The notes: generated by a model from the sequence alone, not told the origin. Shown: positions 12,078 through 22,609, numbered from the stretch's first letter. The stretch is DNA of 64,000 nt from Lachancea kluyveri NRRL Y-12651 (GCA_000149225.2 CM000694.1:2109623-2173622); one strand, 5' to 3'. A program made the numbers and translations.

Positions 12078-13040
12078 CTACATGCCCAACGCCACGCCTT
12101 CGTACTGGCTGCTGGTGTTGATGTAGTCCCGCGTAGTGTCCAAGTACTGGTCGATATTGTCGTGCAGCCAGACCAGCAGCTTTTCCGATTGGGCCACGAT
12201 CGAATGGCAGCTTTGCTCGTCCATTGTCGTGGATGCAAGCAGCTCTGGCAGGATGCTGAGCAGCCTGAGCAGGTGCATGGCACCGTAAACCTCGCTCGGG
12301 GGCTGGTCCTTGTACTCGTCGTACTGTAGCCTTTCCAACCGGTACAGCAGCATGGCGGGCAGGATTTTGTCGAGGTACAGCTTCAACCCGCTTGTGAATT
12401 CGTCCAGCTGCGACTGTGCGACCGGCGACGCCAGTTTTTTCGAGCACTCGCTGTGGTATGTGTTCAGGATCGAGGAGGCGTTTTTTTTGGCTGGCAGGCT
12501 CAGTAATTTCTTGTTCTTGGTTATCCATTCCCAATCGTCAACCAGCATCGACTTCAACTGTGTCGGAATGTGCAACGTTATCCGGGGGGCACGATCCTTC
12601 TCCTCGGTCAGCCTTCTGGAGGCCCTTTTGGCCTTCTTATTGTTACTGCTGCTGCTGCTGCCGCCGCCGCTTTCCTGTGTCCTTTTAACATCCTCGTTTT
12701 TCCTCTTTTGTGCTGTTTTCTTCCTGTTCTTCTGTTTTTCCTCCTTAGCCTCCTGAGCCAGTTGTTTCTTTAATGCGAGATTTTCCTCGTTGTACTCTCT
12801 GATCCTTTCATGGCCGACCCACTCGTCCCATGTGGCCTTCCACCCTTGGTAGTGGATGAAAAAGCACTGCTGGTCCTTCAAAGCGTCTGGGATCTCATCC
12901 TCATCGGTCGCGGCCACAGGGCCTTCTTGTTTCGCAGCAGAACACGATTTGGTTTCTGGATCGTAGATCTTCAGAACTTTGGCCTCGTACAGAAGTGGAC
13001 CATGGAACGCAAGACATTTGCTCTCCAAATCAAACCCCAT
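12078..13040 (-). CDS. EAF3: Eaf3, chromodomain/MRG subunit of Rpd3S and NuA4
   Basis: 320 residues. Eaf3 reads H3K36 methylation for the Rpd3S deacetylase and is also in the NuA4 acetyltransferase. The N-terminal chromodomain shows CLAFHGPLLYEAKVLKIYDP and, after an insert, CFFIHYQGWKATWDEWVGHER. A lysine- and serine-rich linker is followed by the MRG domain, ending in the characteristic YINTSSQYEGVALGM. The start is ATG 13040 (MGFDLESKCLAF), which aligns with the family; the open frame extends 37 codons further without support. It is shorter than S. cerevisiae Eaf3 (401), the loss being in the linker. It is divergent from YCK3. Confidence 0.95.
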   Translation of the reverse strand: MGFDLESKCLAFHGPLLYEAKVLKIYDPETKSCSAAKQEGPVAATDEDEIPDALKDQQCFFIHYQGWKATWDEWVGHERIREYNEENLALKKQLAQEAKEEKQKNRKKTAQKRKNEDVKRTQESGGGSSSSSNNKKAKRASRRLTEEKDRAPRITLHIPTQLKSMLVDDWEWITKNKKLLSLPAKKNASSILNTYHSECSKKLASPVAQSQLDEFTSGLKLYLDKILPAMLLYRLERLQYDEYKDQPPSEVYGAMHLLRLLSILPELLASTTMDEQSCHSIVAQSEKLLVWLHDNIDQYLDTTRDYINTSSQYEGVALGM

Positions 13041-13385
13041 TGCGTATATCTCTCTCTCTGGGTGCGTGCTTGCGTGTGTTTTGTCTTCTGAGCTGGCCAA
13101 CCAGGTCTCCTCCTTCGCGTAAACAAGTCCTGTTTGCTTGTTTCTGGACAAAGCCAGCAGAGTCGGAGAGCATCAACCACGGCGCACACCTCACGAATTC
13201 GCACGGGATAGTACACAGAGCAAATGCAAAGTGGTACAGTTGAGCTGCTAGGCTTGCATCACCGGTCCAAACTTCAATCCCCGCTATTGACCTGCATTCT
13301 CTGAGCATCCTTTATACATTCCCCGAAGTGCTAAAGCATTTCAACTGCCAAAACGGCCGTGCGCAGCCCGCGTATCACACCACTC

Positions 13386-13392
13386 CGGGTAA
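13386..13392 (+). promoter_or_regulatory. Reb1-type site CGGGTAA in the EAF3-YCK3 divergent promoter
   Basis: CGGGTAA is the core recognised by the general regulatory factor Reb1, which often keeps divergent yeast promoters nucleosome-free. It lies about midway in the 477-base gap. Assignment is by motif only. Confidence 0.5.
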
Positions 13393-13517
13393 CACTCCCG
13401 AGATAGCCTTCGCCCGTTGCAAGAAAAATATTTTTGAGCAATTAGACAGGATTGTGTAATTCTCCCTCTCTCGAATGCGCAAACCAACGGGACCACACAT
13501 CGCTAGTGCAGTCAAAC

Positions 13518-14675
13518 ATGTCGAAACGAGGATCTCAACATGTGGTCGGCATCCACTACGCCGTGGGACCCAAGATCGGTGAGGGCTCCTTCGGTGTCAT
13601 TTTTGAAGGTGAAAATATCCTTAACTCAAACAACAACAACAGCAGCAACAACAGCAGCAGCGCTTCTACTGGTACTGCTAATCCTGTGGATCCAGTGGCC
13701 ATCAAGTTCGAACCTCGTCGCTCGGATGCACCCCAGCTACGTGATGAGTTCAGGGCGTATCGCATTTTGAACGGTATCACCGGTATCCCGCACGCTTATT
13801 ATTTCGGCCAGGAGGGTATGCATAACGTGTTGATTATCGATCTGCTCGGCCCTTCCCTGGAAGACTTGTTCGAGTGGTGTGGCCGCCGCTTTTCTGTCAA
13901 GACGACATGCATGGTTGCCAAACAGATGATTGATCGTGTACGCAGTATCCACCAGCGTGATTTGATTTACAGAGATATAAAACCCGATAATTTCTTGATT
14001 TCGGAATATCAAAGGGAACTTCCTACGGGCCAAATTTTAAGAAGCTGTTCGTCTTCCTCAAATGGCGATCCAAACCTAATCTATGTCGTTGATTTTGGTA
14101 TGGCCAAGCAGTATAGGGATCCAAAGACCAAACAACACATTCCATACCGAGAGAGGAAATCTCTAAGCGGGACGGCTCGGTATATGTCTATCAACACTCA
14201 TTTCGGCAGAGAGCAGTCCCGTAGAGATGATCTAGAATCTTTAGGCCATGTGTTTTTTTATTTCTTGAGAGGCTCCTTACCTTGGCAAGGTTTGAAAGCT
14301 CCAAACAACAAGCTGAAATACGAAAAAATTGGCACCACCAAACAGAGGCTGTCCCCAGAAAAGCTTTTATCAGACGGTATTCCAGAACAATTTGCTACTT
14401 ATTTGAAATACTGTCGTAATCTGAAATTCGATGAGGATCCCGATTATGACTATTTAATATCGCTAATGGATGAAGCACTAAACACTTCTGGTAGTGTAGA
14501 AGATGGACACTACGACTGGATGGACTTGAACCAGGGCCAAGGCTGGAATATAAGAGTTAACAGGCGTGCAAATCTGCACGGTTATGGCAATCCAACGCCG
14601 AGAGACCAAAAGGCGAAAAATCTACAACAGCAACAGCAACCACAATCGCAATCACAACAAAAACAACCACAACAA

Positions 14676-14716
<41 letters not shown>

Positions 14717-14984
14717 ACCGAATACAACATCTGGCTCACTTCCAACCACACCCCATAGAAACTCGTACTCAAAGCACACATTTCAACGGTTTAGGAACAA
14801 CGATGGTGTTTTATCTGTCAATCCCTCGGTGAAACAAATGCATGGACCTAGCACGATGGCTATCCGGTCTCCAGGTTACGATTCTATGGGCAAAAGAATG
14901 CAAACTAGCTTGCAAGGAAACAACAACGATAATGATTCTATAGAACAGGCTGGTTTCTTTAGGAAATTGTGTTGCTGGTGTTGA
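13518..14984 (+). CDS. YCK3: Vacuolar casein kinase I, Yck3
   Basis: 488 residues. Palmitoylated casein kinase 1 of the vacuole membrane that phosphorylates HOPS and SNARE partners in vacuole fusion. The start SKRGSQHVVGIHYAVGPKIG is closer to Yck3 than to Yck1/Yck2. Kinase motifs visible are GEGSFGVIFEG, LIYRDIKPDNF, DFGMAKQYRDPKTKQHIP and SGTARYMSINTHFGREQSRR. The tail holds a polyglutamine tract and ends in KLCCWC, a short cysteine cluster suited to palmitoylation. S. cerevisiae Yck3 has a longer cysteine run as I recall it. ATG 13518 is used; 22 upstream in-frame codons are not supported. Neighbour DSE1 matches YER123W-YER124C. Confidence 0.94.
14626..14718 (+). repeat. CAA/CAG tract encoding polyglutamine in YCK3
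   Basis: Interrupted glutamine-rich segment, then an uninterrupted run of about 17 glutamines before PNTTSG, written mainly as alternating CAA and CAG codons. Confidence 0.9.
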
Positions 14985-16212
14985 AGGGGAAAAAGTGGGA
15001 AAAAAATAATAATAATAATAAATAAATAAAGGAGAGAATAAAGTGAAATTAAACAAAAGTCAGAACGTACACGTAGAGCGTATGAAGCCTACCGACTCTC
15101 CACTCTGTATACTAATTGACCTTATGTTCTTTGCCCAGCGCAGTGCGCCATGTATACTAATATCTCTCACGACATAGAGGACCAGTGTATTATTTGTCAA
15201 CTCTTGTGTAATTTCTAATTAAAGGGAATCTAGCACATAAGCTAATAGCAGGGAATCGAGACACAGTAATAAGCAAAAAAAAACAAAAAAGAAAAACAGA
15301 AAAATAAACAAACAAACAAAAAAAGAAAAAACAAGAAAACAAAAAATAGATCACTACCAAGAAGCATATGTTATAGAGCATGGAGATCTGGTACTCACAT
15401 TTAAAAACCAAACACTACAATCACCACTGTCAGTCAGCACGCACTTTGAGCTGCTTAGAGGGCTGGTTGTGTGTACAGAGCCCTACTTTTACACAACGAA
15501 ATGGCTGTAACCAATTTTTTGCAGATTTGAACACATTTCTAGCTATTTAGACTTTTAGAAACTCTATATATTATCATCGCATTCATAAAGCAGAGCCCAA
15601 ACTTAAACTAGCACGTGTACTGAGTTCAAAATTTCGGTCTATTATAGGTACACAGCACTTAACCTCTCCTTCATCCTATGGATACGGCCCTACGACGCAG
15701 CCGTCAATCTGAGAAGGCATTTGAATATCTGACGAGTGACCGAGCATCCAAAGATATTTTCCATGTTACAGTCATTAATGGTTTAAATCATTTCAGGATA
15801 GGATACTGTTCTGTCTTTAGTCAAGCTGGTTAAATTCTTTGGCTCATTGAAGATTCCGTAAATAGTAGCTATACAGAATAGCAGTTGTGACACTGGAGCT
15901 AAGCAAGGAGCAAAGTAGACTGCTTGCTCTCTCGAAAACGGAAAAAGTGGGACGACGTATAAGCTCTCGATTAGTAATATGTACATAATCCCTAGACTTT
16001 CTCTCGATCATAAAGAGGCACATGACTATTTCTTTTGGCTGTTGCCCTTAGACAATCAAACAGCCATCAGGAAGCCGCTTGACTGGATTATACCACAACA
16101 ACAGAGCTGTTCCATACGAGATACTCGAAGCAAACTAGATTACCGTAAGTGATTTTCATTAGCGGGATGGCATTCCCGTGCTATCTGTGGGATGTATCTA
16201 TTGATGATTTTT

Positions 16213-16232
16213 GGCGGCAATTTCTTGCCGCC
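16213..16232. promoter_or_regulatory. Perfect inverted repeat GGCGGCAA-N4-TTGCCGCC upstream of the CC-repeat gene
   Basis: Eight-base arms around TTTC, 189-208 bases before the ATG at 16421. The inner CGG-N10-CCG spacing resembles sites of Zn2Cys6 dimers such as Put3. The factor is unknown. Confidence 0.45.
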
Positions 16233-16277
16233 ATTTATATTACTTGTCTTCATTGACACCCATGTATATCTTTAAGG

Positions 16278-16295
16278 GGCTGTGTAGGCTGTGTA
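16278..16295 (+). repeat. Tandem 9-base repeat GGCTGTGTA x2 upstream of the CC-repeat gene
   Basis: Two abutting copies lie just upstream of the TATA box. Each contains GCTG, the core of copper-responsive Ace1/Cup2 sites, but the flanking T-rich part of that consensus is missing, so a copper link is only a possibility. Confidence 0.4.
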
Positions 16296-16309
16296 GTTGG
16301 TTTGAATAG

Positions 16310-16317
16310 TATATAAG
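16310..16317 (+). promoter_or_regulatory. TATA box TATATAAG
   Basis: Matches the yeast TATAWAWR consensus and lies 104 bases before the ATG of the small cysteine-rich gene, a normal distance for yeast. Confidence 0.7.
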
Positions 16318-16420
16318 AGCAGTGTTTTCTCGTTTCTTGAGCAACTGTTTTGCTTGTAGTTGTCTGCCAGTTTAAACAAGAAATTGGAAACAAACATATC
16401 CAAAACCATAAAACAAAAAA

Positions 16421-16537
16421 ATGATCCCTGAAATTATCAATTCTTCCTGTTGTGAAGGCTCTTCTTGCTGCAGTGGCTCATCCTGCTGCGAAGATTTGTC
16501 CTGTTGCAAGGATTCCACTTGCTGCCCTAGCTCTTGA
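16421..16537 (+). CDS. Small cysteine-pair repeat peptide, metallothionein-like
   Basis: A 38-codon gene of MIPEIIN, then five hexapeptide units of the form S-S-C-C-x-x, then SS. The five CC pairs are exactly six residues apart (residues 10-11, 16-17, 22-23, 28-29, 34-35), so 10 of 38 residues are cysteine. At DNA level this is five copies of an 18-base unit (16442-16531) that differ at synonymous and variable sites, as expected of a translated repeat. It is preceded by a TATA box at 16310 and an A-rich leader ending AAACAAAAAA before ATG, typical of a strongly expressed yeast gene. Cysteine density suggests binding of copper or other soft metals. It resembles no metallothionein I can recall in sequence (not Cup1, Crs5 or the Candida glabrata proteins), so function is inferred. 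Confidence 0.72.
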   Translation: MIPEIINSSCCEGSSCCSGSSCCEDLSCCKDSTCCPSS

Positions 16538-17630
16538 ACTAGATGTTAAGCTACTGGCGACCTACTAATTTTACACATGTCTAGATAGCTCTATACTTAT
16601 AATATCGATATGACTGCCTACTCAAAAACTGAAAACTTTTTGCTGATTCGCATTATTTCTCGAACTCTGCTGTGACTGGATGTACCAGTTTACAGATGTG
16701 CACAATCTTTGCAATAGGCAACGTGAGTGGAACACTTAAACGAGACATAAAAACTTCTGAGGAGAAAGAAAAAAAGCACACCGTTCAAACCTGGAGACTT
16801 AAGATGCTAAACGTTTCAAATATGCTCACTGTTATTTTTTTTCTCTTTTGGGAGCTTATAGGTATAAGCTCAATACAATGCCTGCCTGTTTGGATATAAT
16901 TATCATCCTCTGACAATTTACGTTTGTTATGGTTTCGAAATATGAACCGAATAAGCGGGAGGAAAAAAAAAGAAAAATTGTGAAAATTCTTGGACTCTGA
17001 GTGGTGTGACTATCTTTAAAATTTATTCCTTGTAAAAGTTAATACTTGTCTACTGAATATTAGTTATCATATGGTGTCGACTCTAAAGTCGTACTGATAC
17101 CATAACAACCTGTTCAGTCCTAGACTTTACATATATATATACTTTTGCTGGTTTTTTTTTGTTTGTTTTTGTCTTTTCGAAATCTAAATAGGAAACCAAA
17201 ACTTGGCATGGCCATCATTTGTTACCGTATTCGATTCTTAATTCGTAACTATGGTCTCGGTGTACCAGTTAATCAGTTTCTTCGCATTTGAAGTCGGTGG
17301 AGGTCGAACTCTGGAAGTTATATTATATGGCAGAAACGTCATACCAGGTTGATATGGTTGGAAACTGCTACCCCCTTAAACAACGTTCAAGAGAAGTTCA
17401 CTCAATACATTTTCGAAAAATAAAGCCTTATGCCAAGCTCTTTATGTTAATTGTCATCATTTTTCCAGTCACGTGCTGTAAGTATTATTTACTCTCATAT
17501 TCCCTTTCGTTAAAAAACCTCAAAGCTTTAGTCTAAATCCATCGACCTTGAAAACTTTAGAGATACCCACCTGTTCTCTCTTTTGTAAAATGTACAAGCT
17601 CTTTCAATGGTAAAACTTTTAAGGCCAGTC
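16538..17630. other. Intergenic region between the CC-repeat gene and DSE1
   Basis: 1.1 kb, AT-rich. Short frames at 16672-16899 and 17288-17536 show no recognisable protein. It holds the 3' ends of two convergent genes. No RNA gene seen. Confidence 0.5.
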
Positions 17631-19376
17631 TTATATGTATATATCCTCGTGGATAGTGTGTTCCCCATAAACAGTGGATCCGCTTAGTCTAAACTCACTC
17701 AATGAGTAAATACTGGCGGATTTAGGTTTGTGAGTTAACTCGTTCTCTTTCTCAAAATCAAGTGTCACCACATTTTCAGCTTGCTGTTGTAGTTTTGTTG
17801 GAGTTCCAAACTCCTCGTAGTCCATGGTATCTTCAGAACTGTTGTCCCATGTGGAACAGGAAGAATCTTGCCGCCATGTGGTATCAGAATCTACATCCAT
17901 TGGTACCGAAATTAGATTCTTGATATCTGTGATTGACTTCGTGGCCGCTGTCATAGTCACGGCGTGTGGTTTCCTGAGTGGATTTCTTGGTGGCGGAACA
18001 GGTGTTTCTACATCGTAAATCTTGTGAACACCTATCTCTTGGTAATCCAAAGTTACCAGCGAGCCATCGCATAGGGATTCGAGAAATGTAGATCCTGGAT
18101 TGTTGAATTTGGAATGTGATACTCGAGATAGATCTGGAGATGTCACAATATTACCACACTGTTGAGTGCCGATGCTACTTTCAGCACCAATCGATTGGAA
18201 TCCCTGGGCCAACGTGCATTTTTCGACATGTTCGTTGACATTGTTCAAGTCCCAGCAAACTGTATACCCCTGATCATCTGAACTGTACAGAGCTTGTGAC
18301 TCGCGGTAATAATTCAAAGCATTGATACAACCTTTATGCCCTTGTATATCGAATTTCATTTTAGTATTTCTGATATCCCAGACCTTAACCGTATTTCCTA
18401 CGCTGTTGGCTAAAGTATGTTCGTCCAACCATTTGCAATTGAGTGAGCTCCCTGGCATACTTGAATTACCTGGTATGTACAAATTGCCTTTGCCCGCTCC
18501 ACATCTCAGATCCAAAATAGAAATACCGTTTTCACCAAAGCTAGATCCACTAAGGGAAAGCATATGACTATTGGTTGGGTTAACATCGAATGATTCGATA
18601 CCAGGGAAAGAATTCAGGTATAGTGGTGTTTTGCCCTGTGATAGGTTGTAAATGAAAAGAGAATCGTTCACTAGAGACAGGAATCCACATATACTTTTAC
18701 CATCAGACCAAGGTAATAGTTTGCGGATAGGATAGCTTTTTTTTGCCATCCACATTTCCAGATTATCATTGGTAGTTGACTTCAAATATTTACCATGCTT
18801 AAACCTTCTTACAATCTTGGCACCACCTTCCGCGGTAGAAGTAGTGATTAGATTAACGACGCCATCCTGATGACCCGTTAGAATCAATTGGTCGTGTCCT
18901 AATTCCAAATCAGCCTCATTGTTAAAATCCGTAGGCAATAATGCAGTAGAGGTGATTAGTTTGTCAGGGACAGTGATGCTCTGTAACTCACGAAGTTTAT
19001 TCTTTTCAGAAAAAGTATTTGCCGTTTCTAATTGGTACAGCTTCAAATTATCCTTCTTGGAGCCATTAGAAACAAGAAGTCTGTTTCCACTAACCGATAA
19101 CGATGAGTTTAGATCCACCGGTGAAATTGCATCATTTTCGCTAATTTTCCAGTACTCACTTTTCAATTTCTTAGCGGTATAAAAATCGTTTATATCACCG
19201 GAAGCCTTTCTCAACAGAGGACTATTCATCTTGGAGGTATCATTTTGCCATGATTTTTTGTAGTTACCATCCGTTTTCAATTGTAGACTCTTTGTTTGGC
19301 AGCTAATGTCCCTCGTCTTTTTTATACACATAGCTGGCTGACGGAAAATGTTTGCAGGTTGATAATAATCGTTCAT
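17631..19376 (-). CDS. DSE1: Dse1, daughter-cell-specific WD-repeat protein
   Basis: 581 residues (S. cerevisiae Dse1 573). Dse1 is made in daughter cells under Ace2 and acts in cell separation and wall integrity. WD-like repeats fill the middle, for example TGHQDGVVNLI, DLRCGAGKGN, NTVKVWDIRNTKMKFDIQGHKGCINAL and SSDDQGYTVCWDLNNV. The C-terminal part is acidic and serine-rich. Position between YCK3 and RSP5 equals YER123W-YER124C-YER125W. Two CCAGC sites in its promoter fit Ace2 control. Confidence 0.92.
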   Translation of the reverse strand: MNDYYQPANIFRQPAMCIKKTRDISCQTKSLQLKTDGNYKKSWQNDTSKMNSPLLRKASGDINDFYTAKKLKSEYWKISENDAISPVDLNSSLSVSGNRLLVSNGSKKDNLKLYQLETANTFSEKNKLRELQSITVPDKLITSTALLPTDFNNEADLELGHDQLILTGHQDGVVNLITTSTAEGGAKIVRRFKHGKYLKSTTNDNLEMWMAKKSYPIRKLLPWSDGKSICGFLSLVNDSLFIYNLSQGKTPLYLNSFPGIESFDVNPTNSHMLSLSGSSFGENGISILDLRCGAGKGNLYIPGNSSMPGSSLNCKWLDEHTLANSVGNTVKVWDIRNTKMKFDIQGHKGCINALNYYRESQALYSSDDQGYTVCWDLNNVNEHVEKCTLAQGFQSIGAESSIGTQQCGNIVTSPDLSRVSHSKFNNPGSTFLESLCDGSLVTLDYQEIGVHKIYDVETPVPPPRNPLRKPHAVTMTAATKSITDIKNLISVPMDVDSDTTWRQDSSCSTWDNSSEDTMDYEEFGTPTKLQQQAENVVTLDFEKENELTHKPKSASIYSLSEFRLSGSTVYGEHTIHEDIYI

Positions 19377-19502
19377 AAGAGAATGACTGAAAAATACCGA
19401 GATAGCTGTTGTTACCTATGTCTGTAGTATTGTTATACTCCTACCCAGGGAAAACAAGAAGGGCAAGGGCAAAGAGCAAGGCCCTCTGTCTTTTTATACA
19501 AG

Positions 19503-19561
19503 ACCAGCACAGACATGGCAACCAGGAATCTCTATCTAAGAAGTACACAAACCAAGCCAGC
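19503..19561. promoter_or_regulatory. Two Ace2/Swi5-type CCAGC sites upstream of DSE1
   Basis: ACCAGC at 19503-19508 and AGCCAGC at 19555-19561, 130-185 bases before the DSE1 ATG. Ace2 and Swi5 recognise RRCCAGC. DSE1 is an Ace2 target in S. cerevisiae, so this fits by motif and by gene. Confidence 0.6.
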
Positions 19562-19661
19562 CATGTCCGTATCCTTTCAAATTAAACGATATACGTAATA
19601 AAACCACGGAGTATGTCCCACACATTCTCCTCTTTTAAAGACGTTTACATATTCTTCCCGT

Positions 19662-19699
19662 GTTTGTTTACGTTTCTCACCGTTTGAACGTAAACAAAC
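19662..19699. promoter_or_regulatory. Inverted pair of forkhead motifs in the DSE1-RSP5 divergent promoter
   Basis: GTTTGTTTACGTT (19662-19674) and AACGTAAACAAAC (19687-19699) are perfect 13-base inverted copies with a 12-base spacer. Each carries GTAAACAA, the Fkh1/Fkh2 core. A Reb1-type TTACCCG follows at 19927-19933. The 860-base gap (19377-20236) holds no gene. Confidence 0.6.
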
Positions 19700-20236
19700 G
19701 CAGCCCTGCCAATTTTTTAACGCTGTTTTTACTGACGCTGATATAATAACGTAGCACTCTACACGACAGCAGTAGATAAATAATTAAACTCGACATAGAA
19801 TTCACTCATCTATGACTATTCACGTAAATCCTTGATACCATTATTTTTTTCAGAGCCAATTACGAATAGTAGCTTGTAAATCTCGGCTTATTATTTACAT
19901 GGTATACGCTTTCAGTGTGAAAAATGTTACCCGACGTTTTTACGACATGGCAAAAAGCGCACCGGAAAAATTTTCAAAGCAAAAAAGGAGAACCTGAATC
20001 TTCAGTGGCGAGAGCTCCAGATTAAGTGTGTGCAATCAGCAACTGTGTTACTACGAAGGAGAGAAGAGGGAAACTAACAAAACTCTACCAATCACCTGAA
20101 TATTTGTTTCGCCGTGTGAGCTACACATTTTCGTGGATATACAAGAGAATATCAGACAAGATCCAGGTGGTCTTTGCATCATAATTCTCCCCCTCCCCCC
20201 CTTTTGTATAAAGACCGAAAAAGAAAAATAGTAACT

Positions 20237-22609
20237 ATGTCCAGCACTATTACTGTGAAATTGGTGGCAGCTGAGTCCTTATATAAAAGAGATGTTTTCC
20301 GCTCTCCGGATCCATTTGCCGTACTGACTATCGACGGATCTCAAACTAAGTCCACTTCTGCAGCTAAAAAGACCTTGAACCCATATTGGAACGAAACTTT
20401 TTCATTTTTAAACGTCAATGAAAATTCCATATTAACCGTTCAAGTTTTTGATCAGAAAAAATTTAAAAAGAAAGATCAAGGCTTCTTAGGTGTTGTCAAC
20501 GTTCGTGTTGGTGACGTCTTGGGTCATTTAGATGAGGATACTGCAACTTCCAATGGAAGGCCACGTGAGGAGACGATTACTAGAGATTTAAAAAGATCTA
20601 ATGATGGAATGGCTGTTAGTGGAAGACTGATCGTCGTTTTAGCTACGGTCGCAAGATCAACTGCAAATGGTGCATCCGCCCCTACACCTGCTCCAGCTAC
20701 CAACAGCAACCCCCCCTCGGGCGTTTCAACTCCAAGGCCAACCGCGCAAGCCGTTGCAAACACCTTGCAAAGTGGAACTAATGCTACACCTGCTAGTGTT
20801 GCAGCATCCACCGCAGCAGCCCAACAAAATAGACAATATTCTTCGTTTGAAGATCAGTACGGTCGTCTTCCTCCTGGCTGGGAAAGAAGAACGGATAACT
20901 TCGGGCGTACATATTACGTCGATCATAACACCAGAACAACAACATGGAAAAGGCCTACTTTGGACCAAACTGAAAGCGAACGTGGTGATCAGATGAATGC
21001 AAACACAGAATTAGAAAGAAGACAGCATAGAGGTAGGACTTTACCAGGCGCTAATTCTTCAGAAAACTCTTCAGTTACCGTTCAGACCGGAACTGGATCT
21101 ACTACTCCGGTTGTGAATGGAGCTGCTGCAGCTGCATTTGCAGCAACAGGCGCTACTACATCGGGTCTAGGAGAATTACCACCCGGTTGGGAACAAAGGT
21201 TTACTCCTGAGGGTAGGGCTTATTTTGTCGATCACAATACTAGAACTACTACATGGGTCGACCCAAGAAGACAACAGTATATCCGTACTTACGGTCCAAC
21301 AAACACTACCATCCAACAACAACCAGTGTCGCAACTGGGACCTTTACCTTCTGGCTGGGAGATGAGATTGACAAACACGGCCCGTGTCTACTTTGTCGAC
21401 CATAACACCAAGACCACCACATGGGATGATCCAAGGTTGCCATCCTCATTGGATCAAAACGTTCCTCAATATAAACGTGATTTCAGACGTAAAGTTATTT
21501 ACTTCAGATCTCAACCTGCATTGAGAATTTTGCCTGGTCAATGTCATATCAAGGTTCGCAGAAAGAATATATTTGAAGACGCTTACCAAGAAATAATGAG
21601 ACAGACTCCAGAAGATTTGAAGAAGAGATTAATGATCAAATTTGACGGAGAGGAGGGTCTAGATTATGGTGGTGTTTCCAGAGAATTCTTCTTCTTGCTA
21701 TCTCATGAAATGTTTAACCCATTTTACTGTCTATTCGAATATTCCGCACACGATAACTATACTATACAGATAAACCCCAACAGTGGTATAAACCCAGAGC
21801 ATTTGAACTATTTCAAGTTCATTGGTAGAGTTGTTGGTCTGGGTGTATTCCATAGAAGATTCCTTGACGCATTTTTCGTCGGTGCCTTGTACAAGATGAT
21901 GCTGCATAAAAAGGTTGTTTTGCAAGACATGGAAGGTGTTGACGCAGAAGTTTACAATTCTCTAAAATGGATTCTAGAGAACAGTATAGATGGTATCTTA
22001 GACCTGACATTTAGTGCTGATGATGAGAGGTTCGGCCAAGTAGTGACCGTGGATTTGAAGTCCGATGGTAGAGACATCGAAGTGCTCGATGATAACAAGA
22101 AAGAATACATAGAATTGTTCACTCAATGGAAGATCTGTGACAGAGTCGAAGAACAGTTCAAGGCATTTATGGACGGTTTTAACGAATTGATACCCGAGGA
22201 TTTGGTAAACGTTTTTGATGAACGTGAATTAGAATTACTAATTGGTGGTATTGCAGAGATCGATGTGGAGGACTGGAAGAAACATACCGACTACCGTGGC
22301 TACCAAGAATCAGACGAAACCATCAAGTGGTTCTGGCAAGTCATTTCTGAATGGGATAACGAACAGAAGGCCCGGTTGTTACAATTTACCACTGGTACTT
22401 CCCGTATCCCAGTCAACGGGTTCAAGGACTTGCAAGGTTCTGATGGTCCAAGAAGATTCACAATTGAAAAAGCCGGTGAAGTACAGCAGTTGCCCAAGTC
22501 GCACACCTGTTTCAATAGAGTCGATTTACCACCATATCCTGATTATGAAACTTTGAAACAAAAACTGACTTTGGCTGTTGAGGAGACCATTGGGTTTGGT
22601 CAAGAATGA
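20237..22609 (+). CDS. RSP5: NEDD4-family E3 ubiquitin ligase Rsp5
   Basis: 790 residues. Essential HECT ligase that ubiquitinates plasma-membrane transporters, adaptors and many other proteins. In order: N-terminal C2 domain (about 1-130); three WW domains with [17 protein letters not shown] and LPSGWEMRL starts and TTTW ends; and a HECT domain to the end. The catalytic cysteine is C758 in [15 protein letters not shown], 32 residues from the terminus exactly as in S. cerevisiae (C777 of 809). The start MSSTITVKL at 20237 matches the family; 21 upstream in-frame codons are leader sequence. The linkers are alanine- and threonine-rich and a little shorter than usual. Confidence 0.98.
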   Translation: MSSTITVKLVAAESLYKRDVFRSPDPFAVLTIDGSQTKSTSAAKKTLNPYWNETFSFLNVNENSILTVQVFDQKKFKKKDQGFLGVVNVRVGDVLGHLDEDTATSNGRPREETITRDLKRSNDGMAVSGRLIVVLATVARSTANGASAPTPAPATNSNPPSGVSTPRPTAQAVANTLQSGTNATPASVAASTAAAQQNRQYSSFEDQYGRLPPGWERRTDNFGRTYYVDHNTRTTTWKRPTLDQTESERGDQMNANTELERRQHRGRTLPGANSSENSSVTVQTGTGSTTPVVNGAAAAAFAATGATTSGLGELPPGWEQRFTPEGRAYFVDHNTRTTTWVDPRRQQYIRTYGPTNTTIQQQPVSQLGPLPSGWEMRLTNTARVYFVDHNTKTTTWDDPRLPSSLDQNVPQYKRDFRRKVIYFRSQPALRILPGQCHIKVRRKNIFEDAYQEIMRQTPEDLKKRLMIKFDGEEGLDYGGVSREFFFLLSHEMFNPFYCLFEYSAHDNYTIQINPNSGINPEHLNYFKFIGRVVGLGVFHRRFLDAFFVGALYKMMLHKKVVLQDMEGVDAEVYNSLKWILENSIDGILDLTFSADDERFGQVVTVDLKSDGRDIEVLDDNKKEYIELFTQWKICDRVEEQFKAFMDGFNELIPEDLVNVFDERELELLIGGIAEIDVEDWKKHTDYRGYQESDETIKWFWQVISEWDNEQKARLLQFTTGTSRIPVNGFKDLQGSDGPRRFTIEKAGEVQQLPKSHTCFNRVDLPPYPDYETLKQKLTLAVEETIGFGQE

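Larger units (their letters stand above)
14985..16420. other. Long intergenic region between YCK3 and the CC-repeat peptide gene
   Basis: 1.4 kb. It has an A/C-rich stretch at 15275-15345 and a CACGTG at 15612, but no open frame with a credible start and no RNA gene that I can recognise. Its right end is the promoter of the small cysteine-rich gene, described separately. Confidence 0.5.

Noticed and set aside
13041-13151. 37-codon N-terminal extension of EAF3
   Set aside because: The chromodomain family starts just after ATG 13040, and the extension has no similarity and no good start codon.
17311-17330. GGTCGAACTCT resembling a tRNA B box
   Set aside because: It deviates from the GWTCRANNC core, and no A box or cloverleaf could be formed around it.
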